64,000 nucleotides of DNA, from assembly GCF_004798705.1 (NCBI RefSeq), contig NZ_CP039290.1, positions 1-64,000 on the forward strand, given 5' to 3'. This document shows positions 30,779 through 40,220 of this stretch, piece after piece. The notes under the pieces were generated by a model. It was given only the letters and a program-made list of their open reading frames with translations, made no database searches and was not told where the DNA came from. Every line of letters begins with the position of its first letter. Within the stretch, counting starts at the first letter, position 1. Source of the stretch: Arthrobacter sp. PAMC25564 (GTDB lineage Bacteria > Actinomycetota > Actinomycetes > Actinomycetales > Micrococcaceae). Made by a program: the position numbers and the translations under genes.

Positions 30779-31621
30779 ATGATGGTAAACACTATGACCC
30801 CAGCAGAAACTCCCGAGACCAACGGAAACGGCGACACCAAGGGCACCTCCGTCATCGTCAACGCCATCGCCGTGCTGCGGACCTTCAGCGCAGACGAGCC
30901 GCTGCTCGGAGTCACCGAGATCGCCAACCGGATCGGCCTGCACAAAAGCACCGTTTCCCGGATCCTGGCCACCTTCGAACAGGAACACCTGGTGGAACGG
31001 GACCCGGAAACACGCCGATTCCGCCTGGGCCTGGGGCTGATCGCCGTCGCCGGACCACTGCTGGCCGAACTGGAAGAACGGCGCGTAGCCTACCCCGTCC
31101 TGCGTGAACTCACCGAACAGACCGGAGAAACCAGCGCCCTCATGGTATGGAACGGCACCGAATCGATATGCGTGGAACAGATCGCCAGCCACCACAAGAT
31201 CAAACACACCACCCCGCTCGGCGCGAGCTACAAGGACGCCATGAGCTCCTCCATACAGGTCTTCCTCTCCGCCGAACCCGCCGAACGGGTCCGTACCCTG
31301 CTCCGCAGCGGAGCCATCACCTATCCGGGACTCGACGACACCAGCCTCGAGGCCTACCAGATCAGACTTAAGGACGTGACCCGTCGTGGCTGGGCCATCA
31401 ACTACGGCGAATCCTCCATCGACGAGGTAGGCGTGGCAGCACCCGTCTACGACCACCGCGGCGACATCGTGGCCGCCATCCTGATCCCGGCACCCCGGTT
31501 CCGCGTCTCACAGGACAGACTGCAGAACCTGGGCGAAGCATGCGCAGCCGCAGCACACCGGGTCACCACGCGCCTGGGCGGACGTGCCCCCGGGGGCACC
31601 TCAAACCGCCGCCAGAACTAG
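30779..31621 (+). CDS. IclR-family regulator of the creatine operon
   Basis: A 280-residue IclR protein with an N-terminal winged helix (VIVNAIAVLRTFSADEPLLG, then GLHKSTVSRILATFEQEHLV) and a C-terminal effector domain (GETSALMVWNGTESICVEQI, YGESSIDEVGVAAPVYDHRG). Start codons ATG at 30779, 30782 and 30794 are all in frame and no strong ribosome site picks among them. It lies just past the creatinase terminator. The matching palindromes in front of the permease gene are its likely targets. The effector is probably creatine or a product of it; that is inferred. Confidence 0.88.
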   Translation: MMVNTMTPAETPETNGNGDTKGTSVIVNAIAVLRTFSADEPLLGVTEIANRIGLHKSTVSRILATFEQEHLVERDPETRRFRLGLGLIAVAGPLLAELEERRVAYPVLRELTEQTGETSALMVWNGTESICVEQIASHHKIKHTTPLGASYKDAMSSSIQVFLSAEPAERVRTLLRSGAITYPGLDDTSLEAYQIRLKDVTRRGWAINYGESSIDEVGVAAPVYDHRGDIVAAILIPAPRFRVSQDRLQNLGEACAAAAHRVTTRLGGRAPGGTSNRRQN

Positions 31622-31823
31622 CCTGCTGCGCCGCCGGACGCCAGCTAGTCTGCGGCCGCGGCCAGGGGAAGTTCGGCTCGTCAATGAACTGACACCGCGG
31701 TCGGCTTATGGGACTTGTAACCACGAGAGGTCAACTTCTGGTGCTGACGTCTTGACTGCGGTAGGCCGCAGCTTCCGCCAGAAAACGCCGGGCCCGATCC
31801 CAAACTCATCCGTGGATCGTGGA

Positions 31824-32300
31824 TTAGCGGGAGGACCAGACCGAGGCCGCTCCGGAGTGGCCGGTGATGATGCTCTGGTAAATGAAGAAGGCTCCGGCAG
31901 CGGCACCCGCGGCCAGGATCGCTACACGGAAGGCCCGGTTTTCCCGCAGCTGCCCAAGAAAGGCAAAACGCCGGCCGACTGGCTCGAAGCTGACAACCAG
32001 CATCGCCGCGACCACGACGAAGAAAAGTACGGAGACCGCTTTCAGCACGTCTCCCTGCCGGGCGTGCGCAAGGATCATCGCCGACGCCGGACGGGCCTTC
32101 TGCAGCTGCTCGCCCGCTTGGGCCGTAAGCAGTGACACCGGGACGAGAACAAGTGATAACACGCCCAGCGGCCATGCCACGTAGCTCCGCCAGCGCGGTG
32201 CCGCGGCGTAGGCGATTGCGCCGAGTCCGGCGATCGGGGCCAGCACCACCACGGCGTGGATGAGCAGGATGTGGGCCGGAAGCCCGCCTATTTCCAGCAA
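31824..32300 (-). CDS. DUF2231-like four-helix membrane protein
   Basis: A 158-residue membrane protein with four hydrophobic helices. It starts MLEIGGLPAHILLIHAVVVL; the GLPAH-x-LLIHAVVVL opening and the placing of histidines are typical of the DUF2231 family, for which no function is established that I know of. It stands alone with about 200 bases of empty sequence downstream (31622-31823) and diverges from the coiled-coil gene. Confidence 0.7.
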   Translation of the reverse strand: MLEIGGLPAHILLIHAVVVLAPIAGLGAIAYAAAPRWRSYVAWPLGVLSLVLVPVSLLTAQAGEQLQKARPASAMILAHARQGDVLKAVSVLFFVVVAAMLVVSFEPVGRRFAFLGQLRENRAFRVAILAAGAAAGAFFIYQSIITGHSGAASVWSSR

Positions 32301-32369
32301 GTGAAGACTCCTCAGGGGGACATGCCCGCTCCAGGCCAGGAGGCGGGTCAGGGCTCCTATGATTCTTGC

Positions 32370-33314
32370 ATGGGAGAGCGGGAGCTGGCGGCCATTGCGG
32401 GACGGCTTTATGCCCTGCCGTTCGATGATTTTGTAACCGCCCGGGCGGCCGCAGCCAAGGAGGCAGCCGGCAAGGTTCCCGGCACCGCAGAACAGCGGGC
32501 ACTCGCCGCTGACGTGCGGTCCTTACCGAAACCTTCGGTGGCGGCGTGGACGGTGAATCTGGTGGCCGCGCTCCAGCCCGAAACACTCCGCGAACTGGTG
32601 CGGCTGGGACAGTCCATGCGCGCCGCGCAGTCCGCCCTGGACGCCGCGGAACTCCGCAGGCTGGGACAGGAACGGCGCCAATCCCTGTCCGCTGCCGTGA
32701 AGGCGGCACGGGCATTGGCGGAGCAGCAGGGGCGGAAGATCAGCGCCGCAATCGCCACGGAAGTTGAACAGACCCTGCGGGCTGCCACGGCCGACGAGGG
32801 AGCCGCCGCCGCAGTTCAGAGCGGACGCCTGCTGCGGACGCTGTCCGCGGACGGGGTCGACGTCGTCGATCTGGCGGGCGCCGTCGCGGTGCCTGCCGTT
32901 GCCGGTGCGGAAGCGGCAGGTCCGCGAGTGGCGGCCGCCAGCCAGCAGCCGGCCGGGCAGCCGCGTCTGAGTGCCGTCCGGCAGGAGCCGCGAAGGCCCG
33001 CACCCTCGGCGCGGGAACGGGCCCGGGCCCTGCTGCGGGAGGCCGAAGAAGCGGCCCGCTCGGCCGCGGCGGAAGCCCTGCGATTCAGCGAGGAACTGGC
33101 AGCAGCAACCACGGCGGAAGCCAGGCTGGCCGAGGAGGCGCAAACGCTCCGGGAGCAACTGGAGCGGACCGAAGAGGACCTCAAGGCGGCGCGAAAACGG
33201 CGCGAAGCAGCCGCGGCCCGGGCGCAGCAGTCCGTCCGTGCCGCAGCCAAGGAACGACGCAATGAGGTGCTGGCCCGGGAGCGCGTGCTGCGGCTCGGCA
33301 ACACGCCGGAGTGA
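32370..33314 (+). CDS. Hypothetical alanine-rich coiled-coil protein
   Basis: A 314-residue soluble protein of unknown function. The first 90 residues have a conserved look (LYALPFDDFVTARAAAAKEA, KPSVAAWTVNLVA), the middle is a hydrophilic helix-rich part, and residues from about 215 on form a long Ala/Glu/Arg coiled coil (AEEAARSAAAEALRFSEELA onward). ATG at 32370 is followed by MGERELAAIAGRLYALPF. No catalytic motif is seen. Confidence 0.7.
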   Translation: MGERELAAIAGRLYALPFDDFVTARAAAAKEAAGKVPGTAEQRALAADVRSLPKPSVAAWTVNLVAALQPETLRELVRLGQSMRAAQSALDAAELRRLGQERRQSLSAAVKAARALAEQQGRKISAAIATEVEQTLRAATADEGAAAAVQSGRLLRTLSADGVDVVDLAGAVAVPAVAGAEAAGPRVAAASQQPAGQPRLSAVRQEPRRPAPSARERARALLREAEEAARSAAAEALRFSEELAAATTAEARLAEEAQTLREQLERTEEDLKAARKRREAAAARAQQSVRAAAKERRNEVLARERVLRLGNTPE

Positions 33315-33353
33315 TGACATCTTAGTGTCAGGGGCCGGTTGCAGACTTAATTC

Positions 33354-33563
33354 ATGAAGAACAACCAGGAATCCGAGACCGGAAACGCAGGCGGCGTCTA
33401 CTTTGAAGTCAGCTATCTGGACACCGACTGCGGCCGGGTCCGGACCGAAGTCTTCGACGACGCCGCCCAGGCGGAACGCTTCGCCAGCCGGCGCCTCACG
33501 GAGGAGGACGGTTGGGCGATCATCGACCCCGTACCGCTGCGCCGGGGCAGGGCAGCGGCCTAG
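33354..33563 (+). CDS. Small hypothetical protein
   Basis: A 69-residue polar protein (GVYFEVSYLDTDCGRVRTEV, ASRRLTEEDGWAIIDPVPLR). No known domain and no clear ribosome site. Its TAG stop lies in the same CTAG as the opposite-strand stop of the aldo/keto reductase gene. Confidence 0.55.
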   Translation: MKNNQESETGNAGGVYFEVSYLDTDCGRVRTEVFDDAAQAERFASRRLTEEDGWAIIDPVPLRRGRAAA

Positions 33564-34405
33564 GCGAAGTCGGAGACAGCAGGGTCGGGGCCGATGCGTC
33601 CGGCGCCTTCCGCGGAGCGGTCCAGGCCGTTGATGGCTTGGACGTCGGCCTGGTCGAGGGTGACGTCCAAGGCCGCGTAGTTCTCACGGATCCGGGATTC
33701 GGTCACCGACTTGGGGATAACCACATTGCCGATGGCCAGGTGCCAGGCGATGACGATTTGGGCGGGTGTGGCCGTGTGCTTTTCGGCGATGGCCGCGATG
33801 ACCGGGCTCTCCAGCAGCTCGCCGCCCTGGCCCAGCGGGGACCATGCCTCGGTCAGGATGCCCTTGGAAGCATTGAATTCGCGCAGCCCGGCCTGGTTGA
33901 AGAACGGGTGCAGTTCGATCTGGTTGACTGCCGGGGCGACGCCGGTTTCATCGATCAGCCGCTGCAGGCCCTCCCTGGTGAAGTTCGAGACGCCAATCGT
34001 CTTGACACGCCCCCGCTTCTGCAGTTCGATGAGGGCCTTCCAGGTGTCCACGTACTTATCCTGCCGGGGCTGCATCCAGTGGATCAGGTACAGGTCAAGC
34101 GTTTCCAGGCCCAGCCGCTCCATGGACCCTTCGAACGCCTTCAGGGTGGATTCGTAACCCTGGTCCGCGTTCCACAACTTGGTGGTGATGAAGATTTCCT
34201 CCGGCTTCAGCCCGGAGCGTTTGATGGCCCGTCCCACGCCTGCTTCATTGCCATAGATCTTCGCGGTGTCGATATGGCGGAAGCCGGCCTCGAACGCCTG
34301 GCCGACGACCTTCTCGGCCACGTCGTCTTCAACCTGCCATACCCCGTAGCCCAGCTGGGGGATGGTGTTTCCGTCATTAAGTGTCAGTACAGGTGAAATG
34401 GTCAT
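33560..34405 (-). CDS. Aldo/keto reductase
   Basis: A 281-residue NADPH-dependent TIM-barrel reductase of the 2,5-diketo-D-gluconate reductase-like group. The catalytic tetrad is complete: D46, Y51 (AKIYGNE), K76 (TTKLWN) and H109 (YLIHWMQP). The coenzyme site is in VVIPKSVTESRIRENYAALD. It reduces a carbonyl compound whose identity cannot be read. It converges on the small hypothetical gene, sharing four bases at the stops. Confidence 0.92.
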   Translation of the reverse strand: MTISPVLTLNDGNTIPQLGYGVWQVEDDVAEKVVGQAFEAGFRHIDTAKIYGNEAGVGRAIKRSGLKPEEIFITTKLWNADQGYESTLKAFEGSMERLGLETLDLYLIHWMQPRQDKYVDTWKALIELQKRGRVKTIGVSNFTREGLQRLIDETGVAPAVNQIELHPFFNQAGLREFNASKGILTEAWSPLGQGGELLESPVIAAIAEKHTATPAQIVIAWHLAIGNVVIPKSVTESRIRENYAALDVTLDQADVQAINGLDRSAEGAGRIGPDPAVSDFA

Positions 34406-34484
34406 CCAGATATCCTGCCAACATCACCGCGGCCCGGCCAGCGCAGGGCCCGGTCTAAGCCAGGCGCGTAATCGGGAATACCCT

Positions 34485-34967
34485 TCAGCCGGAGTCCCGC
34501 TCCCCCGGGTCCCGCTCCCCCGCCGCGTCTTCGGCCAGCCGCCGCTCGGCGTCGTTGACTTGCTCCACTACGGATTCGGCGCGACGGCGCACGGAGACAG
34601 CACCCGCGGAGGCCGGGGCGATGCCGAGCCGGAGCATCGCCGCCGCTTCCGCCGTCGTGGCCAGGGAGTTTCCGGCCATGGATAAGGAGCGGTGGACGCC
34701 CGCCAGCGCGCCGGGAATGTCCAGGCCGTTGCTGGGCGAGCGCCGCTGGGCCTCGACGCAGATCCGCCGGACCGTGACGGCGAGGGCGGACAGCTCGTTG
34801 GCGATCTCCAGAAGTTCGGCATACAGGTCCTCGTCATCCACTCCTTCGAGGATCTGGTGGTACCGGTCCAGCCCGCGCTTGAAGCGGTCATGGGCCCGCC
34901 GCCACAGGCCCTTGCCGAGTTCGGCGTCGTCTTTCCGCACCTGCCGGGCGGCACCGAAGAATCCCAC
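34485..34967 (-). CDS. Hypothetical helical protein downstream of bpa
   Basis: A 160-residue, mostly helical soluble protein (LGKGLWRRAHDRFKRGLDRY, AELLEIANELSALAVTVRRI) without a recognised family motif. It starts six bases after the bpa stop, so both should be on one transcript. The tail has a repeated GERDPGERDSG. Confidence 0.7.
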   Translation of the reverse strand: MGFFGAARQVRKDDAELGKGLWRRAHDRFKRGLDRYHQILEGVDDEDLYAELLEIANELSALAVTVRRICVEAQRRSPSNGLDIPGALAGVHRSLSMAGNSLATTAEAAAMLRLGIAPASAGAVSVRRRAESVVEQVNDAERRLAEDAAGERDPGERDSG

Positions 34968-34973
34968 GGCGCC

Positions 34974-35660
34974 CTAGAGGTACTGGCCGGGGCCGTGCTC
35001 GGGATCGGCCGGCCCTGCAGGCTGCGAGGGGGCGGTGCCTGGTTTCGGTGCGGCGGCCCGCTGCGGTTCGCCGTTCTCCCCGATGATCACGCCGGGCGCG
35101 ATCATCGTCCCGGGCGGCAGCTGGCGCAGCTGCATCTGCGCGTAGGCGTGCTCCCGTGCCGCGTGCTGTGCCGCGATCGCCGTTTGGATGCCGTGGAAGA
35201 GGCCTTCGAGCCAGCCCACCAGCTGGGCCTGGGCGATCCTCAGCTCGGCGTCCGAGGGGGTGGCGTTCTCGGGGAACGGAAGGCTGATCCGTTCGAGCTC
35301 CTCGACGAGCTCCGGAGCGAGGCCGTCCTCGAGCTCCTTGATGGAGCGTTCATGGATTTCTGCCAGCCGGACCCGAGCCGCATCATCCAGAGGCGCGGAC
35401 TTCACCTCGTCCAGCAACTGCTTGATCATGGTACCGATCCGCATGACCTTCGCCGGCTCGTCCACCAGGTCCTGGAGCTCGCTGCCCTTCAGGCGCGAAG
35501 CGGAGGCCCGCCCGGCGACCGACGGTGCGAACTCTACGGCCGGGTCCGCGCGTGTACCGTCGCCCATGGACGGATGGCTGCCCAAGGCATCGCCGTGATC
35601 CAGGGTGGTGCCTTCAACGGGCACATCGGCATCTGGCTGAGTACGCTTTGGATCACTCAT
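34974..35660 (-). CDS. bpa: Bacterial proteasome activator Bpa
   Basis: A 228-residue DUF2587 protein of the Bpa/PafE type, an ATP-independent ring that opens the 20S proteasome. The core reads LVDEPAKVMRIGTMIKQLLD and PSDAELRIAQAQLVGWLEGL, and the C-terminus ends in GPGQYL; GQYL is the motif that docks into the proteasome alpha ring in mycobacteria. Its presence implies that this organism has a 20S proteasome, although prcBA is not in the window. It is followed by a six-base gap to a hypothetical partner gene. Confidence 0.93.
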   Translation of the reverse strand: MSDPKRTQPDADVPVEGTTLDHGDALGSHPSMGDGTRADPAVEFAPSVAGRASASRLKGSELQDLVDEPAKVMRIGTMIKQLLDEVKSAPLDDAARVRLAEIHERSIKELEDGLAPELVEELERISLPFPENATPSDAELRIAQAQLVGWLEGLFHGIQTAIAAQHAAREHAYAQMQLRQLPPGTMIAPGVIIGENGEPQRAAAPKPGTAPSQPAGPADPEHGPGQYL

Positions 35661-35760
35661 GGCTTCATACTCTCACGGCGCGCTGCACACGGAACCTCAC
35701 GGATCCCCGGTTGCTGAACCGGTTGCCGAACCGGGACCCGGCCGGGTGTCACGAAACGGC

Positions 35761-35802
35761 GGAGGGCGCTGCCGGGCACTGTTGTGCCCGGCAGCGCCCT
35801 CC
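35761..35802. terminator. 19-bp perfect hairpin after ybdD
   Basis: GGAGGGCGCTGCCGGGCAC pairs perfectly with the complementary arm at 35784-35802 around a TGTT loop. It sits past the end of the cstA-ybdD unit (minus strand). There is no T-run, so it may work as a stability element or a factor-assisted terminator. Confidence 0.7.
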
Positions 35803-35820
35803 GCTGGCTGCCTCAGCGGG

Positions 35821-36012
35821 TCAGCAGCACCGGCCCTGCGGGTTGCTGTCCTGGCGGTCGTTCCGGTCGCGCCAGAACTCGCGCTCGGTCATCGGCGGGC
35901 CGGTGTGTCCCGAGGCGGCATGGTGCTCCAGGTACTTCTTGTATGCGTCCGCGCCCAGGACACCGCCAAGGTACTCGGCCAGTCCCCGGAACCCCGCTGC
36001 TACCGCGTTCAT
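35821..36012 (-). CDS. YbdD/YjiX-family small protein
   Basis: A 63-residue protein (YLGGVLGADAYKKYLEHHAA, TEREFWRDRNDRQDSNPQGR, ending CC). The Y-x-KYLEHH and MTEREFWR pattern is that of the DUF466 (YbdD) proteins that follow cstA in many bacteria. Its function is unknown but presumably linked to CstA. It starts 13 bases after the cstA stop. Confidence 0.88.
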   Translation of the reverse strand: MNAVAAGFRGLAEYLGGVLGADAYKKYLEHHAASGHTGPPMTEREFWRDRNDRQDSNPQGRCC

Positions 36013-36025
36013 GTCAGGCTCCGCA

Positions 36026-38326
36026 TCAGTGCCGCACGGACTTTTCGCGCCGCAGCCCGGCCGGGAGCTTGTTCCACTCCGCCATCAGCTCACGCTCGGC
36101 GGCCGTGGGGATGAAACCTGCCGGTGCATATACCCGGGACGGCTGCGCGGCGTCTTCATTTTCCACGTTGGCGATCCCGGCTGCCGTGTTGCGGCAGGCC
36201 TTGATGGTCGCCACGACGGCGGTGATGATGACGATGATGCTCAGCACCACGAAGATGACCGACAGCCAGCCCTGGATCATGGTGTTGCGCACCACGGCCT
36301 CCATGGCAGCCTGCGTCTTGGCCGTGCCGAAGGAGGTCTTGCCGTCTGCCAGGGCCTTGGCGAAGGCAGCATTGTTGGCGAAGTAACCCACGGCAGGAAC
36401 CGGCGAGAAGATCTTCTGGAAGCTGGCCGTGATGGTCACGACGGCGGCGAACGCGAGCGGAACCGCCACGATCCACAGGTACTTCAGGGCGCTGCGCTTG
36501 GCCACGATGGCGAGGCAGACCGAGAGGGCGATGGCCGCGAGCAGCTGGTTGGCGATGCCGAAGAGCGGGAACAGCGTGTTGATGCCGCCGAGCGGGTCGG
36601 TGACGCCCATCAGCAGCACGGCACCCCAGGCGGCGACCATGATGGCGGTGCAGATCCAGGCACCGGGGCGCCAGGTGTGCTCCTTGAACTTGGGGATGAA
36701 GTTGCCGATCGAGTCCTGCAGCATGAAGCGCGCAACCCGGGTCCCGGCGTCGACGGCGGTCAGGATGAACAAGGCCTCGAACATGATGGCGAAGTGGTAC
36801 CAGAAGGCCATCATGGCCGTGCCGCCGATGAACTGCTGCATGATGTGGGCCAGGCCCACCGCAAGCGTGGGGGCACCGCCGGAACGGGAGATGATGCTCT
36901 GCTCCCCCACGTCCTTGGCCGTCTGCGCGAGCTCGCCGGGGGTGATGTTGACGCCGGCCAGGCCCAGGCTGTTGACCCACTGCGCGGCTGATTCCACGGT
37001 GCCGCCGGTGAGTGCCACGGGTGCGTTCATGGCGAAGTAGATGCCACGGTCGATGGAGATCGCGGCCACGAGCGCCATGATCGCCACGAAGGATTCCATC
37101 AGCATGCCGCCGTAGCCGATGAGGCGGGCCTGGCGTTCCTTCTCGATCAGCTTCGGCGTGGTGCCGGAGGAGATCAGGGCATGGAAGCCGGACAGCGCGC
37201 CGCAGGCAATGGTGACGAAGAGGAACGGGAACACGGCGCCGGAGAAGACCGGTCCGTCGTCCCGGCCGGCGAACTCGCTGAAGGCCGGAACTGTGATTTC
37301 CGGGCGGGCGACGATGATGGCCAGGGCCAGCATCACGATCACGCCGATCTTCATGAAGGTGGAGAGGTAGTCACGCGGCGCCAGCAGGAGCCAGACGGGA
37401 AGGATGGCGGCGATGAAACCGTAGACGATGAGGCCCCAGGCGATCGTGACCTTGTCCAGGTGGAAGAACGCGGCGCCCCACTCGGTGCCGGCAACGGCGC
37501 CGCCGCCGATGATGGCGGCCATAAGCAGCACAAAGCCGATGATCGAGACTTCCATGACCTTGCCCGGGCGGAGGTAGCGCAGGTATACGCCCATGAACAG
37601 CGCGATCGGGATGGTCATGCCGACGGAGAAGACGCCCCACGGGCTTTCACCCAAAGCGTTCACGACGACGAGGGCGAGGATGGCGACGATGATCACCATG
37701 ATGAGCAGCGTGGCGATCAGGGCCGCGGTGCCGCCAACCAGCCCGAGTTCCTCACGGGCCATCTGCCCCAGCGAACGGCCGCCGCGGCGCATGGAGAAGA
37801 AGAGGACGAGGTAATCCTGGACGGCGCCGGCAAGGACGACGCCGATGATGATCCAGATGGTGCCGGGCAGGTAGCCCATCTGGGCCGCGATGACGGGACC
37901 CACGAGCGGGCCCGCGCCGGCGATGGCGGCAAAGTGGTGGCCGAACAGGACGTTGCGGTCCGTGCGGACATAGTCCTTGCCGTCGGCCTTGTACTCGGCC
38001 GGGGTGGCGCGGCGGTCGTTCGGCTTGAGCAGGTAGCGCTCGATGACCTTGGAGTAGAAGCGGTAACCGATCAGGTAGGTACAGACCGACGCGAACACAA
38101 ACCAGATCGCGTTGACGGTTTCGCCGCGGACGATCGCGAGCATGAACCAGGCGACGCCTCCCAGCAATGCGATGGCGGCCCACAGCGCAATCTTGCCCGG
38201 AGTCCATCTGCGCTCTTCGGCCGCCTGGACGGCCTGGTCCACGGACGTGGCCGGAAGGGCCGGATCCGGGGTAAGTCCGTCGTCGAGTGCTGCGGTACTT
38301 CGCGTGCCATCTGGCATTGTGCCCAT
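36026..38326 (-). CDS. cstA: Carbon starvation protein CstA (peptide/pyruvate transporter family)
   Basis: A 766-residue membrane protein with about 16-18 helices. Typical CstA segments are VLFGHHFAAIAGAGPLVGPV, GTIWIIIGVVLAGAVQDYLV, FSMRRGGRSLGQMAREELG and SGTTPKLIEKERQARLIGYG. Characterised relatives take up peptides or pyruvate during starvation. A hydrophilic N-terminal tail of about 45 residues precedes helix 1. The chosen start is at 38326; ATG four codons later is an alternative. It is co-transcribed with ybdD. Confidence 0.95.
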   Translation of the reverse strand: MGTMPDGTRSTAALDDGLTPDPALPATSVDQAVQAAEERRWTPGKIALWAAIALLGGVAWFMLAIVRGETVNAIWFVFASVCTYLIGYRFYSKVIERYLLKPNDRRATPAEYKADGKDYVRTDRNVLFGHHFAAIAGAGPLVGPVIAAQMGYLPGTIWIIIGVVLAGAVQDYLVLFFSMRRGGRSLGQMAREELGLVGGTAALIATLLIMVIIVAILALVVVNALGESPWGVFSVGMTIPIALFMGVYLRYLRPGKVMEVSIIGFVLLMAAIIGGGAVAGTEWGAAFFHLDKVTIAWGLIVYGFIAAILPVWLLLAPRDYLSTFMKIGVIVMLALAIIVARPEITVPAFSEFAGRDDGPVFSGAVFPFLFVTIACGALSGFHALISSGTTPKLIEKERQARLIGYGGMLMESFVAIMALVAAISIDRGIYFAMNAPVALTGGTVESAAQWVNSLGLAGVNITPGELAQTAKDVGEQSIISRSGGAPTLAVGLAHIMQQFIGGTAMMAFWYHFAIMFEALFILTAVDAGTRVARFMLQDSIGNFIPKFKEHTWRPGAWICTAIMVAAWGAVLLMGVTDPLGGINTLFPLFGIANQLLAAIALSVCLAIVAKRSALKYLWIVAVPLAFAAVVTITASFQKIFSPVPAVGYFANNAAFAKALADGKTSFGTAKTQAAMEAVVRNTMIQGWLSVIFVVLSIIVIITAVVATIKACRNTAAGIANVENEDAAQPSRVYAPAGFIPTAAERELMAEWNKLPAGLRREKSVRH

Positions 38327-38560
38327 GTCTCTTCCTGATAAACCCAGCTGAAAAGGTCAGCCCCACCGATCTGCCCATGGCACCCTACCAACGCGGTATG
38401 GCCAAGGACACAGTCCTGCGCCCGGCGGGGGCGCCGGCGCGGCGAGCGGTCGGACGGGCGCGCTGAGCGGTAGCTGTTTCGGCCCGGTATCGCTGGGGCT
38501 GCGGGGCTGCGCTTTTCGGCAGGGCTGGCAGGGCGGCCGTTGCCGGCTTACCGCGCCGGC

Positions 38561-39097
38561 TTACCGCGGCGGGTTGGCCAGCTGCATGAGCCGGGCTTCG
38601 CAGAGGTCCAGCCAGCGGACCTCTGCCTCGGTCTGGAAGATGAGGGAGTCCAGGACCAGCAGCCGGGCGGTATCTGCCGGCCGCTGCTGTGCGGATATGT
38701 CGCGCCGGGACTTGGTATGGTCCTGCAGGGCCTTGATGGAGACGCTGCGCTGGGCCTGGATGATGGCCCCGACGTCGACTCCGGGAAGGGTCAGGCCGAG
38801 AGCCAGTTTGATGGCCAGCTCGTTCCGCGCCGGCTTGGTCCGGGCCACGGGTGAAGCGAACCAGCCACCGACTTCGGTGCGGCCGGACTCGGTGATGCTG
38901 TAGATGACGTGGCCCCCGCCGTCGCCGCCCTCTTTGCGGACGAGGCCGTCACGCTCCAGGCGGTCCAGCGTGGTGTACACCTGACCGATATTGAGCGGCC
39001 AGGACGAACCGGTGCGGTCCTCGAACTCGGTCCTGAGCTGGTAGCCGTAGCGCGGCCGGTCCTGCAGCAGGGCAAGGAGGCTGTGGCGGATAGACAT
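38561..39097 (-). CDS. PadR-family regulator
   Basis: A 178-residue regulator with the PadR winged helix at the N-terminus (SIRHSLLALLQDRPRYGYQL, WPLNIGQVYTTLDRLERDGL, VIYSITESGRTEVGGWF) and the helical dimerisation domain of the longer Vir-type subgroup. A perfect 9+9 palindrome lies 30 bases in front of its start, suggesting autorepression. No transporter gene is adjacent; the nearest gene is the quinone oxidoreductase on the same strand upstream. Confidence 0.9.
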   Translation of the reverse strand: MSIRHSLLALLQDRPRYGYQLRTEFEDRTGSSWPLNIGQVYTTLDRLERDGLVRKEGGDGGGHVIYSITESGRTEVGGWFASPVARTKPARNELAIKLALGLTLPGVDVGAIIQAQRSVSIKALQDHTKSRRDISAQQRPADTARLLVLDSLIFQTEAEVRWLDLCEARLMQLANPPR

Positions 39098-39126
39098 TGT
39101 GCTCCCGGAGGTAGCGGAACGACGGC

Positions 39127-39152
39127 ATACACGCGCCCCAAGACGCGTGTAT
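39127..39152. promoter_or_regulatory. Palindromic operator of the PadR gene
   Basis: ATACACGCG (39127-39135) and CGCGTGTAT (39144-39152) form a perfect inverted repeat with an eight-base spacer. A TATACA that fits a minus-strand -10 box lies in the distal arm. Confidence 0.75.
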
Positions 39153-39236
39153 ACCGCGTATGGAATTACAGTAGCGTCATTTAGGTTTCCGAAGCAAAAC
39201 GGCGTCCAGCCTAACGCGTAGATGTCATGGCCTGGC

Positions 39237-40220
39237 CTACATCACCAGCAGGACCTTGCCGACGTGGTCGCCGGAGTCGAAGTATTCGTGGGCGGCACGG
39301 ACCTGGTCCAGCGGGAAGGTCCTGGCCACCAGCGGCCTGATCCGCCCGTCCGCGAGCAGCGGCCAGACGGCGTCGCGCACGGCGTTCATGATCACGGTCT
39401 TCTCCTCGACCGGGCGCGGGCGCAGCGCCGTGGCGATGATGGCCGCCCGTTTCTTCAGGAGCTTCCCAAGATCCAGCTCCCCCTTGGCCCCTCCTTGCAA
39501 GCCGATCACCACGAGCCGTCCGTAATCGGCCAGGGCGTCGACGTTCTGCTGGAGGTACTTGGCCCCCACGACGTCGAGGATAACGTCCGCGCCCTTGCCG
39601 CCGTTCTGTGCGCGCAGGCTCTCCGGGAAGTCCTCTTCGGCGTAGTTGATGGCGATGTCCGCGCCGAGGAACGCCTTCGCCGTACCGACCTTTTCCGCGG
39701 TGCCGGCGGTGGTGGCCACGCGGGCGCCGAAGGCCTTAGCCAGCTGGATGGCCATGGTGCCGATCCCGCCCGTGGCACCGTGGATGAGCACCGTCTCCCC
39801 CGGCTGCAACTGCGCCGTCATGATCAGGTTGGAATAGACGGTGGCAGCGATTTCCGGCAGCGACGCCGCGGTGACCAGATCCACGCCGTCGGGAATCCTC
39901 AAGACCTGTCCGGCGGGAACGGCGACCTGCTCGGCATAGCCGCCGCCGGCGAGCAGCGCCACGACCTTGTCCCCTACCGAGAACGGTTTGGCCACTCCCG
40001 GGCCGAAGCCGGCGATCCTGCCGGAAACCTCCAGCCCGGGAATCTCCGAGGCTCCCGGGGGCGGCGGGTAGTGGCCCTGGCGCTGGTGGACGTCGGCGCG
40101 GTTCAGCCCCGCGGCTACGACGTCGATCAGCACCTCACCGGGGCCCGGCACCGGAGACGGGACCTCACGGATTTCCAGGGCCTCGGGTCCGCCTGGCTCT
40201 GAGATGTAGACAGCCTTCAT
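39237..40220 (-). CDS. NAD(P)H:quinone oxidoreductase, MDR family
   Basis: A 327-residue medium-chain reductase without the structural zinc cysteines, so it belongs to the quinone oxidoreductase (QOR/PIG3-like) branch. It reads PGPGEVLIDVVAAGLNRADV then HQRQGHYPPPPGASEIPGLE, and has the NADPH fold with VLIHGATGGIGTMAIQLAKA. It reduces quinones or enones using NADPH. ATG at 40220 with a good GGAG site in front. Confidence 0.92.
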   Translation of the reverse strand: MKAVYISEPGGPEALEIREVPSPVPGPGEVLIDVVAAGLNRADVHQRQGHYPPPPGASEIPGLEVSGRIAGFGPGVAKPFSVGDKVVALLAGGGYAEQVAVPAGQVLRIPDGVDLVTAASLPEIAATVYSNLIMTAQLQPGETVLIHGATGGIGTMAIQLAKAFGARVATTAGTAEKVGTAKAFLGADIAINYAEEDFPESLRAQNGGKGADVILDVVGAKYLQQNVDALADYGRLVVIGLQGGAKGELDLGKLLKKRAAIIATALRPRPVEEKTVIMNAVRDAVWPLLADGRIRPLVARTFPLDQVRAAHEYFDSGDHVGKVLLVM

